64,000 nucleotides of DNA from Erinaceus europaeus (lineage: Eukaryota > Chordata > Mammalia > Eulipotyphla > Erinaceidae), in NCBI RefSeq assembly GCF_950295315.1, contig NC_080170.1, positions 98,269,971 to 98,333,970 of the forward strand. The letters run 5' to 3'. The notes under the pieces were generated by a model that saw only the letters and a program-made list of their open reading frames with translations, had not been told where the DNA came from and ran no database searches. The position numbers and the translations under genes are program-made. Shown here piece by piece: positions 47,918 to 58,878 of the stretch (the stretch's first letter is position 1; each line of letters opens with the position of its first letter).

Positions 47918-48108
47918 TGGGTGTAATCCACCAAAGTAAAAGACTCTGGGGTGGCAGAGGGGGAGGGTTTAGGACTTGGAACATGATGGCAGAGGAGGAC
48001 CTAGTAGGCCTTGAATTGTTATGTGGAAAACTAGGAAATGTTACATGTACAAACTATTTTATTTTACTGTTAATTGTAAACCATTAATACCCCAATAAAT
48101 AAATTTTA
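47918..48108 (+). mobile_element. Severely 5'-truncated L1 (3' UTR only)
   Basis: The duplication aaaatcagatttct (about 47903-47917 and 48109-48123) brackets a 191-bp L1 3' end: a G-rich stretch, atgatggcagaggaggacc, and cattaataccccaataaat. Confidence 0.88.
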
Positions 48109-48296
48109 AAAAATCAGATTTCTGCAACAAAATGATAATTTTCTCAACAATGGTTAAGGATATGTAGTCACTAGTCAACTTATTTTCAACTAATACTTCC
48201 TGTTTATCATTTCTCAGTAATACCTCAAACTTAACCCCCAATTTTATTGTTTGTGGGGGAAAGAAAAGGGGTTGAATTATCAAGGACTGCACTTTT

Positions 48297-48440
48297 AAGG
48301 TAAGAAAGTAGTTCAGCATATAGGGAGTATGCCTTGTCAGATGCCTGGTCCCAATTAGTACCCAGTACCATATGGGAGTGCCATAGCTCTGTAGGAAGCT
48401 TCAATGCTGTGGAATTTCTTCTTCTAACATTTCTGAGATT
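48297..48440 (+). mobile_element. Short tRNA-derived SINE, fourth type
   Basis: aagtagttcagcatataggg, acccagtaccatatgggagt and ggaagcttcaatgctgtgg match the structure at 18185. There is no clear tail. Confidence 0.55.
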
Positions 48441-48693
48441 AAAGTCAAATTCATTGCTGGAGTATTGAAGTTGTGCATACATGAGGTGCCAAGAAAAGGG
48501 CTAATAAAAGTAAACACTAAAATTTAAAATTTTCTATACTTTTGTCTTTATATATGCCAAATACATTAATTTGTGGATTAGCATCTGCATGTGACATTTT
48601 GTAATTTTTTTTTTTTTGCTTAACTATGTAGCATTCTCCTCTCTCTGAAATACTGTTAAATAGCAACCTAAATATTAAACACTTATGGTTATG

Positions 48694-48762
48694 TATTGGG
48701 TTGTTGGAAAAGATGTATTTTCCTATGTAAAACTGCATCCTGACTTTTTCCAACCCAACTTA
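48694..48762. mobile_element. Very short mariner-like palindromic MITE
   Basis: It is flanked by TA (48694-48695 and 48761-48762). The left end ttgggttgttggaaaag and the right end ctttttccaacccaact are imperfect inverted repeats, giving an element of about 65 bp. TA target and TIR sequence fit Tc1/mariner; no coding capacity. Confidence 0.65.
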
Positions 48763-48827
48763 CTTTGACTTTTTGAAATTAGCTTTATTTATCCATTCTA
48801 CCCATTAGGCAATATTAATGTCACATA

Positions 48828-50905
48828 TAGCTTTCAAAAAGATCTTGTAACAAAAATACTATAAATAAATATCTCTGATTGATATAGATGATAAGACATC
48901 TAGCAACATTTTAGCCAATTGCATACAGCAGTACATTAAAAAGATCATCCACCATGATCAAGTATGTTTTATCCTAGAGATGCAAGGTTGGTTCCGTATA
49001 CATAAATGAATAAATGTGATCCAACACATCAAGAAATGCATATCCAAAAATCGCATGATCATTTCCATAGATGCAGAGAAACCCTTTGACAAGATCCAAC
49101 ATCCTTTAATAGTCAAAACATTTTTTAAAAACCAAGAAAAAATGGGAAATACCTCAAACTAGCTGAATTGATACATAGCAAACAGCCAGTTTCATACTCA
49201 ATGATGAGAAATTGAAAGCTTTCTCTCTTCAGTCAGATACAAGGCAGAGAGTCCCATTATATCCAATACTATTCAACAATGCCCTGGAAGTCCTAGCCAT
49301 AGGAATCAGGCAACAGAAAGGAATCAAAGGGATGCAGATTGGAATAGGAGAATTTAAACTGTTCTTATTTGCAAATGATATGAATATATATACAAAACCC
49401 TAGAGCCCAGTAGAAAACTCCTTTAAAATATTATTTAAAAATATAGTAAAGTGTTTGGCTACAAAATCAAAATACAAAAAAAAATCAATGGTATTTATGT
49501 TATATAAACACTAAATCACAAAGTGAAAATATAAATAAATCAATCCCCATCACTATAGCAGGAAAAACAAAAACAGTAAAATGCTTGGGAATAAAGTTAA
49601 CAAAGGAAGTGAAGGAATTATATACTGAAAATTATGAAGCATTCTTCAAGGAAATAAAAAGAGACAAAGAAATGGAAAGACTCCCTGCTGTTATGAATTG
49701 AAACAATTAACATTGTCAAAATGACCATCCTACCCAGAGTCATATACAGATTTGATGTTATTCCCCTTAAGGTACCAAAGAACTTCTTTAAAATAAAATA
49801 ATAGAACGAAAATTTATCTGGAGACAAAGATCCCCAGGATTGCCAAATAAATCTTGGGAAAAAGAAACATGGCTTGAGGCATTATGCTACCTGACTTCAA
49901 ACTATACTACAGAGCTACTATAACAAAATATGCCTGTTACTGGAACCAAAATGGATACACAGACCAGTGAAATAAAACTGAAAGTCCAGAAATAGGCCCC
50001 CACATCTACAGCCAACTAAATAGTGAATGAAGAGGAAAAGAGAATCTCTTCAACAAATGGTGTTGGGAAAATTAGATTGGAACATGCAAATGGATGGAAT
50101 TGAACCATCACTTTCCACCATGCACAAATGCCAACTCCAAGTGGATCAAGGACATAGGCATTAGGCCAGAAACTATAAAATACATAGAATAAAACATTGG
50201 CAGGGCACTTCATGACCCTTGCTTTAGAAAAGCCTTCAAGGATTCAAATCCAACAGCAAGAGAACAAAAGTGAAAATAATTCAAGGGAACTACATGAAAA
50301 AGAAAAGCTTCTGCACAGCAAAGGGTATCATCAACAAAACAGAAAGAAACCCTATAGTACAGAAGGTCTTTATACAAAAAAAAAAAAAAAAAAAAAAGAT
50401 CTTTATAAAAAAAAAATGTTATGGTCCAGGAGGTAGCGCAGTGGATAAAGGGTTGGACTCTCAAGCATGAGGTCCTGAGTTTCATCCCCAGCAGCACATG
50501 CACCAGAGTGATTTCTGGTCCTTTCTCTCCTCCTATTACTCTCATTAATAAATAAAAAAATATTTTAAAAATGATGAAGTTATCTCCTTTGCATCCTATT
50601 GGATGGAACTTGAGGACATCATGTTTAGTGAGATAAGCCAAAAAGAGATGAATGGACAAATATCAAATGATATCACTTATTAGGAGGATTTAATAAATAG
50701 AGACAAGGAGAAAAAAAACCAAAAAGTGAAACATAAACTGAACACAGTATACTGCACCAAAGCAAAGGACTCTAGAAAGATAAGGGGAGGGAGGAGAGGA
50801 AATCAACCTTGGAAACATGGTACATAATGAAATTTTATGCATGGGTCAATGACTATAAAGCATTAACCACACACAGCACCAAAAAAAAAAAAAAAAAAAA
50901 GAAAT
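48828..50905 (+). mobile_element. Old L1 ORF2 with internal deletion and nested SINE
   Basis: 48900-49400 covers the RT palm: HHDQVCF-like, [14 protein letters not shown], and a motif C decayed from FADD to FAND in LFLFANDMNIY. The thumb and C-terminal region follow with many stops to about 50375 (KSFCTAKGIINKT). A poly(A)-rich break and SINE come next, then the last ORF2 codons and 3' UTR (50574-50905) ending in an A-run. The region between KSFCT and the terminal codons is missing. Inactive. Confidence 0.85.
50423..50573 (+). mobile_element. Short tRNA-derived SINE, second family
   Basis: tggtccaggaggtagcgcag, gactctcaagcatgaggtcc, a gtttcatcccc B-box region and an attaataaataaa tail. Best-preserved copy of this family here; inserted in the L1 at 48828. 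Confidence 0.88.
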
Positions 50906-51019
50906 AAAGAAAGAGAAAAGAAAATAATTATATATAAAATAAAAATATTAATATAAAATTAAAAAGACTTTGTTTAATTTTATTTATCGGAGTGTGTATT
51001 TACGTATTTTTGATGTGCT

Positions 51020-51165
51020 ACCAGGAAGATAGCTCAGCTTACAGAGGATAAAGTTCTCAGGTCTAACTCCAGTATCACTTGAGCTAGAATGGCTTCTCTC
51101 TATTTTTTCTCTCTTAGTTCCTCTTTGAAAATCTCTTTGCCTAATATGAAATAAATAAAAATTAA
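51020..51165 (+). mobile_element. Short tRNA-derived SINE, fourth type
   Basis: ctaccaggaagatagctcag, tctaactccagtatcacttg and a ctctctattttttctctctt body with aaataaataaaa tail. Diverged. Confidence 0.55.
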
Positions 51166-51239
51166 TAACTTTAGTGTTTAAGGACATTGAGTATGCTTTC
51201 AAACACACCTACTAATAAGATGAACATTTTAAAAACCAA

Positions 51240-51385
51240 ATTCATTAAATAGGAGGGTTCAGGTCCTGGAACATGATGGCAGAGAAGGGGGTTGTATTGT
51301 TATATGGAAACGTTACGTATGTACAAACTATTTTCTTTTACTCTTGACTGTAAGCAATTAATCCCCCAATAGAGAAGTAAAAAAA
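51240..51385 (+). mobile_element. Severely 5'-truncated L1 (3' UTR only)
   Basis: ggttcaggtcctggaacatg, tgtacaaactattttctttt and gcaattaatcccccaatag are the final part of the L1 3' UTR seen at 47918, with an A-rich end. Confidence 0.82.
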
Positions 51386-51425
51386 TAAAACAAAAGAAGA
51401 AACTCACTAGAATATTCTAAAGTGT

Positions 51426-51620
51426 TGGGGGTTGGGTGTTGGCACACCTAGTTGAGCTCACATATTATAATGCACAAAGACCCAGGTTTGAGTCCCTGGT
51501 CCTGACCTGCAGGGGGAAAGCTTTGCAGTGTTGTGATTGTCTCTCTGTCTCTTGGTCTCTCTCTCCATCACCCCATTCCTTCACAATTTCTGGCTGTCTT
51601 TATCTAATAAATAAAAATTA
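51426..51620 (+). mobile_element. Older tRNA-derived SINE
   Basis: Head (gggggttgggtgttggcaca), B box (ggtttgagtcc), ctgcagggggaaagctttg, a CT body and an aataaataaaaatt tail. Confidence 0.85.
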
Positions 51621-52631
51621 TTGAAATAAATTTAAAATAGTAGTTATATTAAAAACTTTCCAGAAGTTATTCTAGAAATAAATATACCAAGTGAATTTAC
51701 CAGGCATAACAATAATTGTCATGACCTCAAAATAATGCCAAATAAACATTTTTATTAGTTTTTTCCATCCAGCATAGAGTTTTCAAAGTAAATGTAAGCC
51801 ACAGACTTTTTGAAAAGTTCGAGATTCAAGTTTGTAAACAATATTATGCTACTCTTTTTTTTTGTTTATCTAACAATGGCTGCTATTTATGGGAAGATAT
51901 AATGGTCTTGGGGGAATCTTTAATTTTTCTGGAAACAGCATCATGAAAAAATAAAAGGTAGAAAAGTGGCATGAAATTAGACTGAAGACTATTTTTAATA
52001 ACAACTTAAATCTTGGCTTCTACTCTTGCATACGCAAACATGGATCCCCTACTTATGCACAAAGGAGTTCCTTAAGGTCATCTTCTCATTGTGGGAGGAA
52101 AGCATTATGTACGTTGCCCACACATTTTTTAGAATCCATTTAAGAGAAAAGACTACTGGGTGAAAGATAATTTGGAATGATTTAGTGCAAACTTGAAAGA
52201 ATAGAAAGGGGTACTTGAAAACTATTTTAAAGGTGAGGAGGAACTGACAGTATGTGTAAAAATAGAGAGAGATGATTTATTGATGATCACCCTGGGTCAT
52301 ATATTCTATAATAATGATTTATCAACAAGAAATAATAAATTCTAAATAATTAATAGCATGGTTTACCATTTATTGAGGCATGAGTACTTTAATTTGGTAT
52401 GTGGAATTCTGTCCTGAACTTCTGTTTGTGTGAAAGTTCCATTACTTTCCAATGTAGCTTACTGGAGACTAAAATATAGACATAGCTCAAGCTAAGATTT
52501 ACCTTGTATGTTTACAAGCAGTGTTGGATGTTTCTCCTGTCACAGAGGAAATTATACCCTTTGCCTTAATATACATTCAACTGGATTTCTTCTATGTCCT
52601 TTGAAAATAAAAAATACAAACAAACAAAAAA
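51621..52631. other. Unique AT-rich sequence, no gene seen
   Basis: Nothing recognised; its end carries the left copy of a 53-bp duplication flanking the next L1. Confidence 0.5.
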
Positions 52632-52684
52632 CACTCTATTTTAGGTTAGTTAGACACTTTTTGAGGGTTAAAATTTGTCAAATA

Positions 52685-55170
52685 GGTGACAGAGGAACCC
52701 TTCTGCACAGCTGCTGGGAATGTAAATTCCAACCTCTGCGGAGAGCAGTCTGGAGAATTCTCACAAGGCTAGACATGGACCTTCCATATGGCCCGGTAAT
52801 TCCTCTCCTAGGGATATACCCCAAGTACTCCATAACACCCAACCAAAAAGATATGTGTACATCTATGTTCATAGCAGCACAATTCATTGTAGCTAAAACC
52901 TGGAAGCAACCCAGGTGCCCAACAACAGATGAGTGGCTGAGAAAGCTGTGGTATATATACACAATGGAATACTATGCAGCTATTAAGAACAATGAACCCA
53001 CCTTCTCTGACCCATCTTGGATGGAGGTAGAAGGAATTATGTTAAGTGAGCTAAGTCAGAAAGATAAAGGTGAGTATGGGATGATCCCATTCATAAACAG
53101 AAGTTGAGAAGGAATAACAGAAAGGGAAACTCAAAGCAGGATTTGACTTAATCTGGAGTAGGGCACCAAAGTAAAAACCTTGGGTTGAGGGTTAGGCTTG
53201 ATGTTCAGCTTCATGGGGAGAGCCAGGGGGTGGGGGGAGAGGGGATGGGATGGGACACAGTCTTTTGGTGGTGGGAATGGTGTTTGTGTACACTTCTATC
53301 AATTTATAGTCATATAAATCACTAATTAATATGAGAGAGGAAAAATTGATTGAATGTCTCAAACTTTATAAATCACAGACTGAGTATTTTGATATGTTGA
53401 CTCTCTTAGAAGCTTAGACCAGGGAGAACAGAAGCAACTGGTGGCACAGCTATATAAAAATAATGTCAAAGGACATAAATTATGGTGATGGTGTGTATGA
53501 TACAGCAAATCCTAACAAAGGAATATTTCAAAGTTAACCCAATTGCCAAATAATGTGATTATAGCAATAACTATCTATTGCCTTCTTAAACTGTAAGATA
53601 GCAGGAACCTTTGCTTCATCTACAGAGCCTATATTTATCCCAGTCCTGGAACCTTAGGGTAGGCTGCACTTTCCTGCATGCTTCTCTCAATTCATACCAA
53701 ATGATACTGCATCCACCGACCCCAACCTAATCAATGCAATGAGTACCACCTCAGCATGCTTCACTTCAGGCTGTGTCCAGAGACATCAGATGTTTCAAGT
53801 GGCCTCCCCCAGGACTCTGTTCTGGCTCCTACGCTATTTAATATTTACATCAATGACCTTCCAGAAACTTCTTCAAGAAAGTTCATCTACGCCAATGACA
53901 TCTGCTGTGCAACTCAGGCATCCAAGTTAGACATCCTCGAGGAAACACTTACGAAAGACATGTCTCTGATATCTGATTACTGTAAAAAATGGCGACTAAT
54001 CCCTAGCACTGCAAAAACGGTATCATCTGTTTTCCATCTACACCATGCCTCCGCCTTGCGTGAGCTTAATGTGCAGCTTGACGATACGAGAATCCGGCAT
54101 GAAGCCCAGCCAGTCTATCTTGGCGTTACTCTCAATCGCACCCTGTCATTTCACGAACATCTCATAAAAACTGCAGCAAAGGTGGGCGCAAGGAACAACA
54201 TCATTGCAAGACTGGCCAGCTCCTCATGGGGTGCGAGCTCTTCCACACTACGATCATCATCTCTGGCATTATGCTATTCCACTGCAGAATACTGTGCCCC
54301 AGTATGGTTCCGTAGCCCCCATGTCCACTTGGTCGATTCCAAATTATATTCCTCCATGAGGATAATTTCTGGAACCATCCGTTCCACCCTGGTTCCATGT
54401 CTGCCAGTTCTTAGCAACATCGCCCCGCCAGATATTCGTCGGGATGCGGCATCATCTAAGTTCATTTCCCACATCTACGCTCGACCGGACCTGCCAATAT
54501 ACACGGATATCTTCGCCCACCCTGTCCAACGCTTGACGTCTCATCACCCAATCTGGTCCCCTATGCCTACACTGAACTTCTCTGTTCCAGACTCTTGGAA
54601 ACAGAGTTGGCAGTCAGCTGAGGTAAAGAACAAACACCTCATCACAGACCCCTGCAAGCATCAACCCTGCTTTGACCTAGCACGTTATGATTGGGCCCAC
54701 TTCAATCGCTATCAAACAGGCCATGGCCGGTGCACCGCTATGTTCCATCGCTGGGGAGCCAGAGACGACCCGAACTGCCCCTGCGGCTCCAGACAGACTA
54801 TGACCCACATAGTCAACGACTGCCACCTGTCCAGATTCAAAGGAGGTCTCGAAACTTTACATCAGGCTCAACCTGATGCTGTTGACTGGCTACGGAAGAA
54901 GGGCAAATGCTAGAAGAAGAAGGTGGAATAACAACCCTTCAGCCAAATTACTTGGGTGAGACCTTTCCTTTCATAGTATTTTGGATGTGAGGGCGATATG
55001 GCTGCCACATCTTGGGTCTATACTCCCAGAAGGTTACACAATAGGAAAGCTATCAGGGGAGGGGATGGGATACGGAATTCTGGTGGTGGGAACTCTATGG
55101 AATTGTACGCCTCTTATCCTATGGTTTTGTCAGTGCTTCCTTTTCATAAATAAATAATAATTTTTAAAAG
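52685..55170 (+). mobile_element. Younger L1, 5'-truncated, hosting a non-L1 LINE fragment
   Basis: The last part of ORF2 is open from about 52685 to the stop at 53105-53107 ([52 protein letters not shown]). The upstream codons of that frame are flanking DNA. A G-rich tract (53226-53257) opens the 3' UTR, which is about 0.9 kb after removing the insert at 53784-54922, and the copy ends in a ttttcataaataaataat stretch. The duplications at 52632-52684 and 55171-55223 are 53 bp each with 7 mismatches. Confidence 0.92.
53784..54922 (+). pseudogene. Non-L1 LINE reverse transcriptase fragment (CR1/L2/Jockey-like)
   Basis: A 1.14-kb 5'-truncated retrotransposon lies inside an L1 3' UTR. A frame with no internal stop runs from an ATG in flanking L1 (53756) to TAG at 54911-54913, 385 codons. 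Numbering from that ATG: residues 15-36 are the RT segment SGLPQ(D)SVLAPTLF with NIYINDLP; 43-48 are the catalytic motif, read as FIYAND where active enzymes have YADD (Asn47 is AAT at 53894-53896). YLGVTLNRTLSFHEHL is the thumb-side block, and CPCGSRQTMTHIVNDC a Cys/His-rich terminal motif. N-terminal RT blocks and the endonuclease are absent. After the stop it ends in GAAGAAG, then resumes L1 3' UTR (gtggaataacaaccc). It has the QGS-type motif and terminal zinc-like block of CR1/L2/Jockey relatives, not the GxPLSPxLFNIV type of L1 and RTE. The clade is not settled by eye. The lost Asp makes this copy inactive. Confidence 0.85.
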
Positions 55171-55223
55171 CACTCTTTTTTAGGTTAGTTCTTCATTTCT
55201 TGAGGGTGAAAATTTGTCAAATA

Positions 55224-55463
55224 ATTGGGTCAGTATTCTTTTCTTCCCATTTAGTTTAATTTTAAGTGACTGTAAATATGATTTTCTTGCTCTAATAGGC
55301 AAAAAGATACAATATTTCTGTTTATATAAGTACAGACAGGCTTCAAGATTGGCCAGAAGATAGAATGGAATGTATACCTGATCTGATACTATATAAATTA
55401 TAAGAAAAAAGAAAGAATTATTACAGAATAAGAAAGTAGTTAGATTAAGAAATATTATTTGTG
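55224..55463. other. Short unique spacer
   Basis: Nothing recognised; holds the left target-site duplication of the next SINE. Confidence 0.4.
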
Positions 55464-55737
55464 GGAGTTGGGGGGTGGCAGCAGGTTAAGCGCACATGGT
55501 GCAAAGGGCAAGGGTCAGCATAAGCATCCTGGTTGTTGCCTCCAGCTCCCCACCTGCAGGAGAGTTGCTTCACAGATAGTGCAGCAGGTCTGCAAGTGTC
55601 TATCTTTCTCTCCTTCTCTCTGTCTTCCCCCTCCTCTTTCCATTTCTCTGTCCTATCTAACAACCATATAAATAACAACAACAATAACTACAACAATAAT
55701 AAAAAAGAAGGGCAGGAAAAGGGAAAATAAATTAATT
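55464..55737 (+). mobile_element. Full-length tRNA-derived SINE
   Basis: Head (gggagttggggggtggcagc), body and a tail of aac/aat units. The duplication aaatattatttgt (about 55450-55462 and 55750-55762) flanks it. Confidence 0.94.
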
Positions 55738-55903
55738 AATTAAAAAAATAAATATTATTTGTATCACTTTACTTATCTTTATACTTCCTCTGCTTAATTT
55801 AAAGTAACTTCTTTCCCCTGAGACCTATATTGTATGATTGAAAGTCTCCTCATTTGGTACATATGGGATTTAGAAATAGTAGGAATTGTTAAAGATTAAA
55901 ATA
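55738..55903. other. Short unique spacer
   Basis: Nothing recognised. Confidence 0.4.
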
Positions 55904-56105
55904 AGGAGCCAGACAGTGGTGAACCTAGTCAAACACATGAATTACAGTGTACAAGGACTTAGGATCAAGCCCCTGGTCCCCAACTGTGATGAAGCAAGGC
56001 TGCCTGTGTCTCTCTGTCTCTTTCTTTCTCTATCCCTGCCTCCCACATCAGTTTTTTTCTGCTTCTACCCAATAATAAATAAAGAAAGAAATGAAAATAT
56101 TTTTA
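55904..56105 (+). mobile_element. Older tRNA-derived SINE
   Basis: ggagccagacagtggtgaac (head), gatcaagcccctgg (B box), a CT body and an aataataaataaag tail. L1 sequence starts directly after its tail. Confidence 0.82.
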
Positions 56106-58032
56106 AAGGCATACAGATTGGAAAAGAAGAAGTCAAACTCTTCCTATTTGCAGATGACATGATAATATACATAGAAAAACCTAAGGAATACAGCAATTTT
56201 CTTTTGGATATCATCAGGCAATACAGTAAGGTGTCAGGTTACACAATTGACATTCAAAAGTCAGTGGCATTCCTCTATGCAAACACTAAGTTAGAAGAAG
56301 TTTAAATCCAGAAATCAATTCCTTTTACTATAGCAACAAAGACAATAAAATATCACAAAGAAGTGGAAAGATATTCCATGTTCATGGGTTGGAAGGAATA
56401 ACATCATCAAAATGAGTATACTTCTCAGAGCCATATACAAATTTAATGCTATCCCCATCAAGATCCCAACCACATTTTTTTAGAATAGAACAAATGCTAC
56501 AAATGTTTATCTGGAACCAGAAAAGACCTAGAATTGTTAAAACGATCTTGAGAAAAAGAACCTAAATGGAGGCATCACACTCCCAGATCTCAAACTGTAT
56601 TATAGGGCCATTGTCATCAAAAATGCTTGGTACTGTAACATGAATAGACACACTGACCAGTGGAATAGTATTGAGAGCCCAGAAGTAAGCCACCACACCT
56701 ATGGCCATCTAATTTTTGACAAAGTTGCCCAGACTATTAAAAAAAAGGGGAAATCAGGGTCTCTTCAACAAATAGTGTTGGAAAAAATCGGTTGAAACAT
56801 GCAGAAGAAAGAAACTGAACCACTATATTTCACCAAATACAAAAGTAAATTCCAAGTGAATCAAGGATTTGGATGTTAGACCACTAGCAGATACTTAGAG
56901 GAAAATATTGGCAGAACTCTTTTCAGCATAAATTTTAAAGACATCTTCGATGAAACGAATCCAATTACAAAGAAGACTTAAGACAAGCATAAACCTATGG
57001 GACTACATCAAATTAAAAAGCTTCTGCACAGCTAAACAAACTACTACCCAAACCAAGAGACCCCTCACAGAATGGGAGAAGATCTTTACATGCCATACAT
57101 CAGACAAAAGGATAATAACCAGAATGTATAAAGAACTTGCAAATCTCAACAACAAAACAACAAATAACCCCATCCAAAAATGGGGGGAGGACTTGAACAG
57201 AATATTCACCACAGAAGAGATCCAAAAGGCTGAGAAACACATGAAAAAATGCTCCAAGTCTCTGATTGTCAGATAAATTCAAATAAAGACAACAATGAGA
57301 TACCCCTTTACTTCTGTGAAAATGTCATACATCAGAAAAGGTAACAACAGCAAATGCTGGAGAGGTTGTGGGGTCAAAGGAACCCTCCTGCACTGCTGGT
57401 GGGAATGTAAATTGGTCCAATCTCTGTGGAGAACAGCTTGCAGAGCTCTCAGAAGGCTAGAAATGGACCTACCTTATGATCCTGCAATTCCTCTCCTGGG
57501 GATATATCCTAAGGAACCCAACACAGCCATCCAAAAAGATCTGTGTACACATATGTTCTTGGCAGCGCAATTTGTAATAGCCAAAACCTGGAAGCAACCC
57601 AGGTATCCAACAACATATGAGTGGCTGAGCAAGTTGTGGTATATATATATACAATGGAATACTACTCAGCTAAAAAATGGTGACTTTACCGTTTTCAGCC
57701 AATCTTGGACATACCTTGAAAATGTCATGTTAAGTGAAATAAGTCAGAAACAGAAGGATGAATATGGGATGATCTCACTTTCAGGCAAAGTTGAAAAACA
57801 AGATCAGAAAAGAAAACACAAGTAGAACCTGAACTGGAATTGGCATGTTGCACCAAAATAAAAGTCTCTGGGGTGGGTGGGTGGGGAGAATACAGGTCCA
57901 AGAAGGATGACAGAGGACCTAGTGGGGGTTGTATTTTTATATGGAAAACTTGGAAATGTTATGCATGTACAAATTATTGTATTTACTGTTGAATGTAAAA
58001 CATTAATTCCCCAATAAAGAAATTAAAAAAAA
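56106..58032 (+). mobile_element. L1 from RT motif C to the 3' end
   Basis: It starts inside the RT palm: IQIGKEEVKLFLFADDMIIY, an intact FADD motif (about 56142-56170), then VSGYTIDIQKSVAFLY. The body is frame-broken at about 56305-56950, then open again at 56950-57276 ([22 protein letters not shown]) and 57295-57825 (CWRGCGVKGTLLHCWWECK, DLPYDPAIPLLGIYPKE, MISLSGKVEKQ). The 3' UTR is short (about 205 bp) with a G-rich tract at 57878-57894, and ends in ccaataaagaaatt plus A-run. It is a different L1 subfamily from the long-3'-UTR copies. Confidence 0.92.
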
Positions 58033-58039
58033 AGAATGA

Positions 58040-58400
58040 TGAATTATCTTCATATTCATCTCCTTCTTCATCTCCTCTTAGACTGAGCTTGAAGGAGTCA
58101 TGTTAAGTGAGATAAGCTCAAAAGAGAAGGATAGATATGGAATGATCTGACTAGTGGACTGAAGCTGAGAAGTAAGAACAGAAAAGGGAAATACAAAATA
58201 GAACTTGGACCAAGGTTGGTATATTGCACCAAAGCAAAGGATTCAGGGAGGAGGGTTGGGTGGAGCTTTTAGGTCCTGGTGAATGATGGTGGAGAAAGAT
58301 CTAGGACAGAAGTGGGACTGTATTTTCTGAAAATTGAGAAATTTTGCACATGTATCAATAACTGTATTTACTGTAAGTCATTAATTTTCCCAGTAAAAAA
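58040..58400 (+). mobile_element. Older L1 3' end, in tandem
   Basis: agtcatgttaagtgagataa, gaatgatctgactagtggac, ttgcaccaaagcaaaggatt and cattaattttcccagtaaa are the ORF2 end and 3' UTR of another L1. It follows the previous L1's A-run by only a few bases. Confidence 0.82.
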
Positions 58401-58527
58401 AAAAGCTGTAAGTTAAGGTGCAATAAGTGAAAACAATGTTGGAATGAAATGTAGTTTGTTCATAGAGATCAAAGAACACAGTATACTTAGTGTCACAGGA
58501 CTGACAATGTTGTTAGATATCTGTCTA

Positions 58528-58680
58528 TTTTCCTTGCTAGTGAAATTGAACTATGGGTAAAGCCTTGGCCTTGCTTGCTTAAGAGTCCTGATTTAGTTTG
58601 TAGCACTGTGTGTCCCTCTCTCTGCTTTATATGCAAGTCTCTTTCTCATATGTAATAAACAAAGTAAATACTTAAAGAAT
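58528..58680 (+). mobile_element. Eroded short SINE
   Basis: gggtaaagccttggccttgc, ttagtttgtagcactgtgtg and a ctctctctgctttat body with a taataaacaaagtaaat tail fit a short tRNA-SINE, probably of the second family. Confidence 0.45.
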
Positions 58681-58688
58681 AGATACTA

Positions 58689-58878
58689 GAGGGCCATGTG
58701 GTGGTGCACCTGACTGAGCATACAAATTGCAGAGCGCAGGGAACCATGTTTAAGACATTTCTCCCCACCTAAAGGGTGAAAGCTTCACAAGTGGTGAAGC
58801 AGGGCTGCAGGTATCTTTCTGTTTCTTCCCTTCTCAATTTCTCTGTCTCTATCCAATAATAAATAAAAACAATTTAAA
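58689..58878 (+). mobile_element. Older tRNA-derived SINE
   Basis: gggccatgtggtggtgcacc (head), a damaged B box, ggtgaaagcttcacaagtgg, CT body and a tail of aataataaataaaaac. Confidence 0.85.

Noticed and set aside
52508..53107. 199-codon frame as a new gene
   Set aside because: The first part is flanking DNA, the rest the L1 ORF2 C-terminus.
53784..54922. Assembly contamination by a parasite or invertebrate
   Set aside because: Both ends continue into L1 3' UTR of the same type as neighbouring copies, and a second copy lies elsewhere in the window in the same type of context.
53784..54922. A domesticated host RT gene
   Set aside because: The YADD motif is altered, the RT N-terminal blocks are missing, and the differences from the second copy look neutral.
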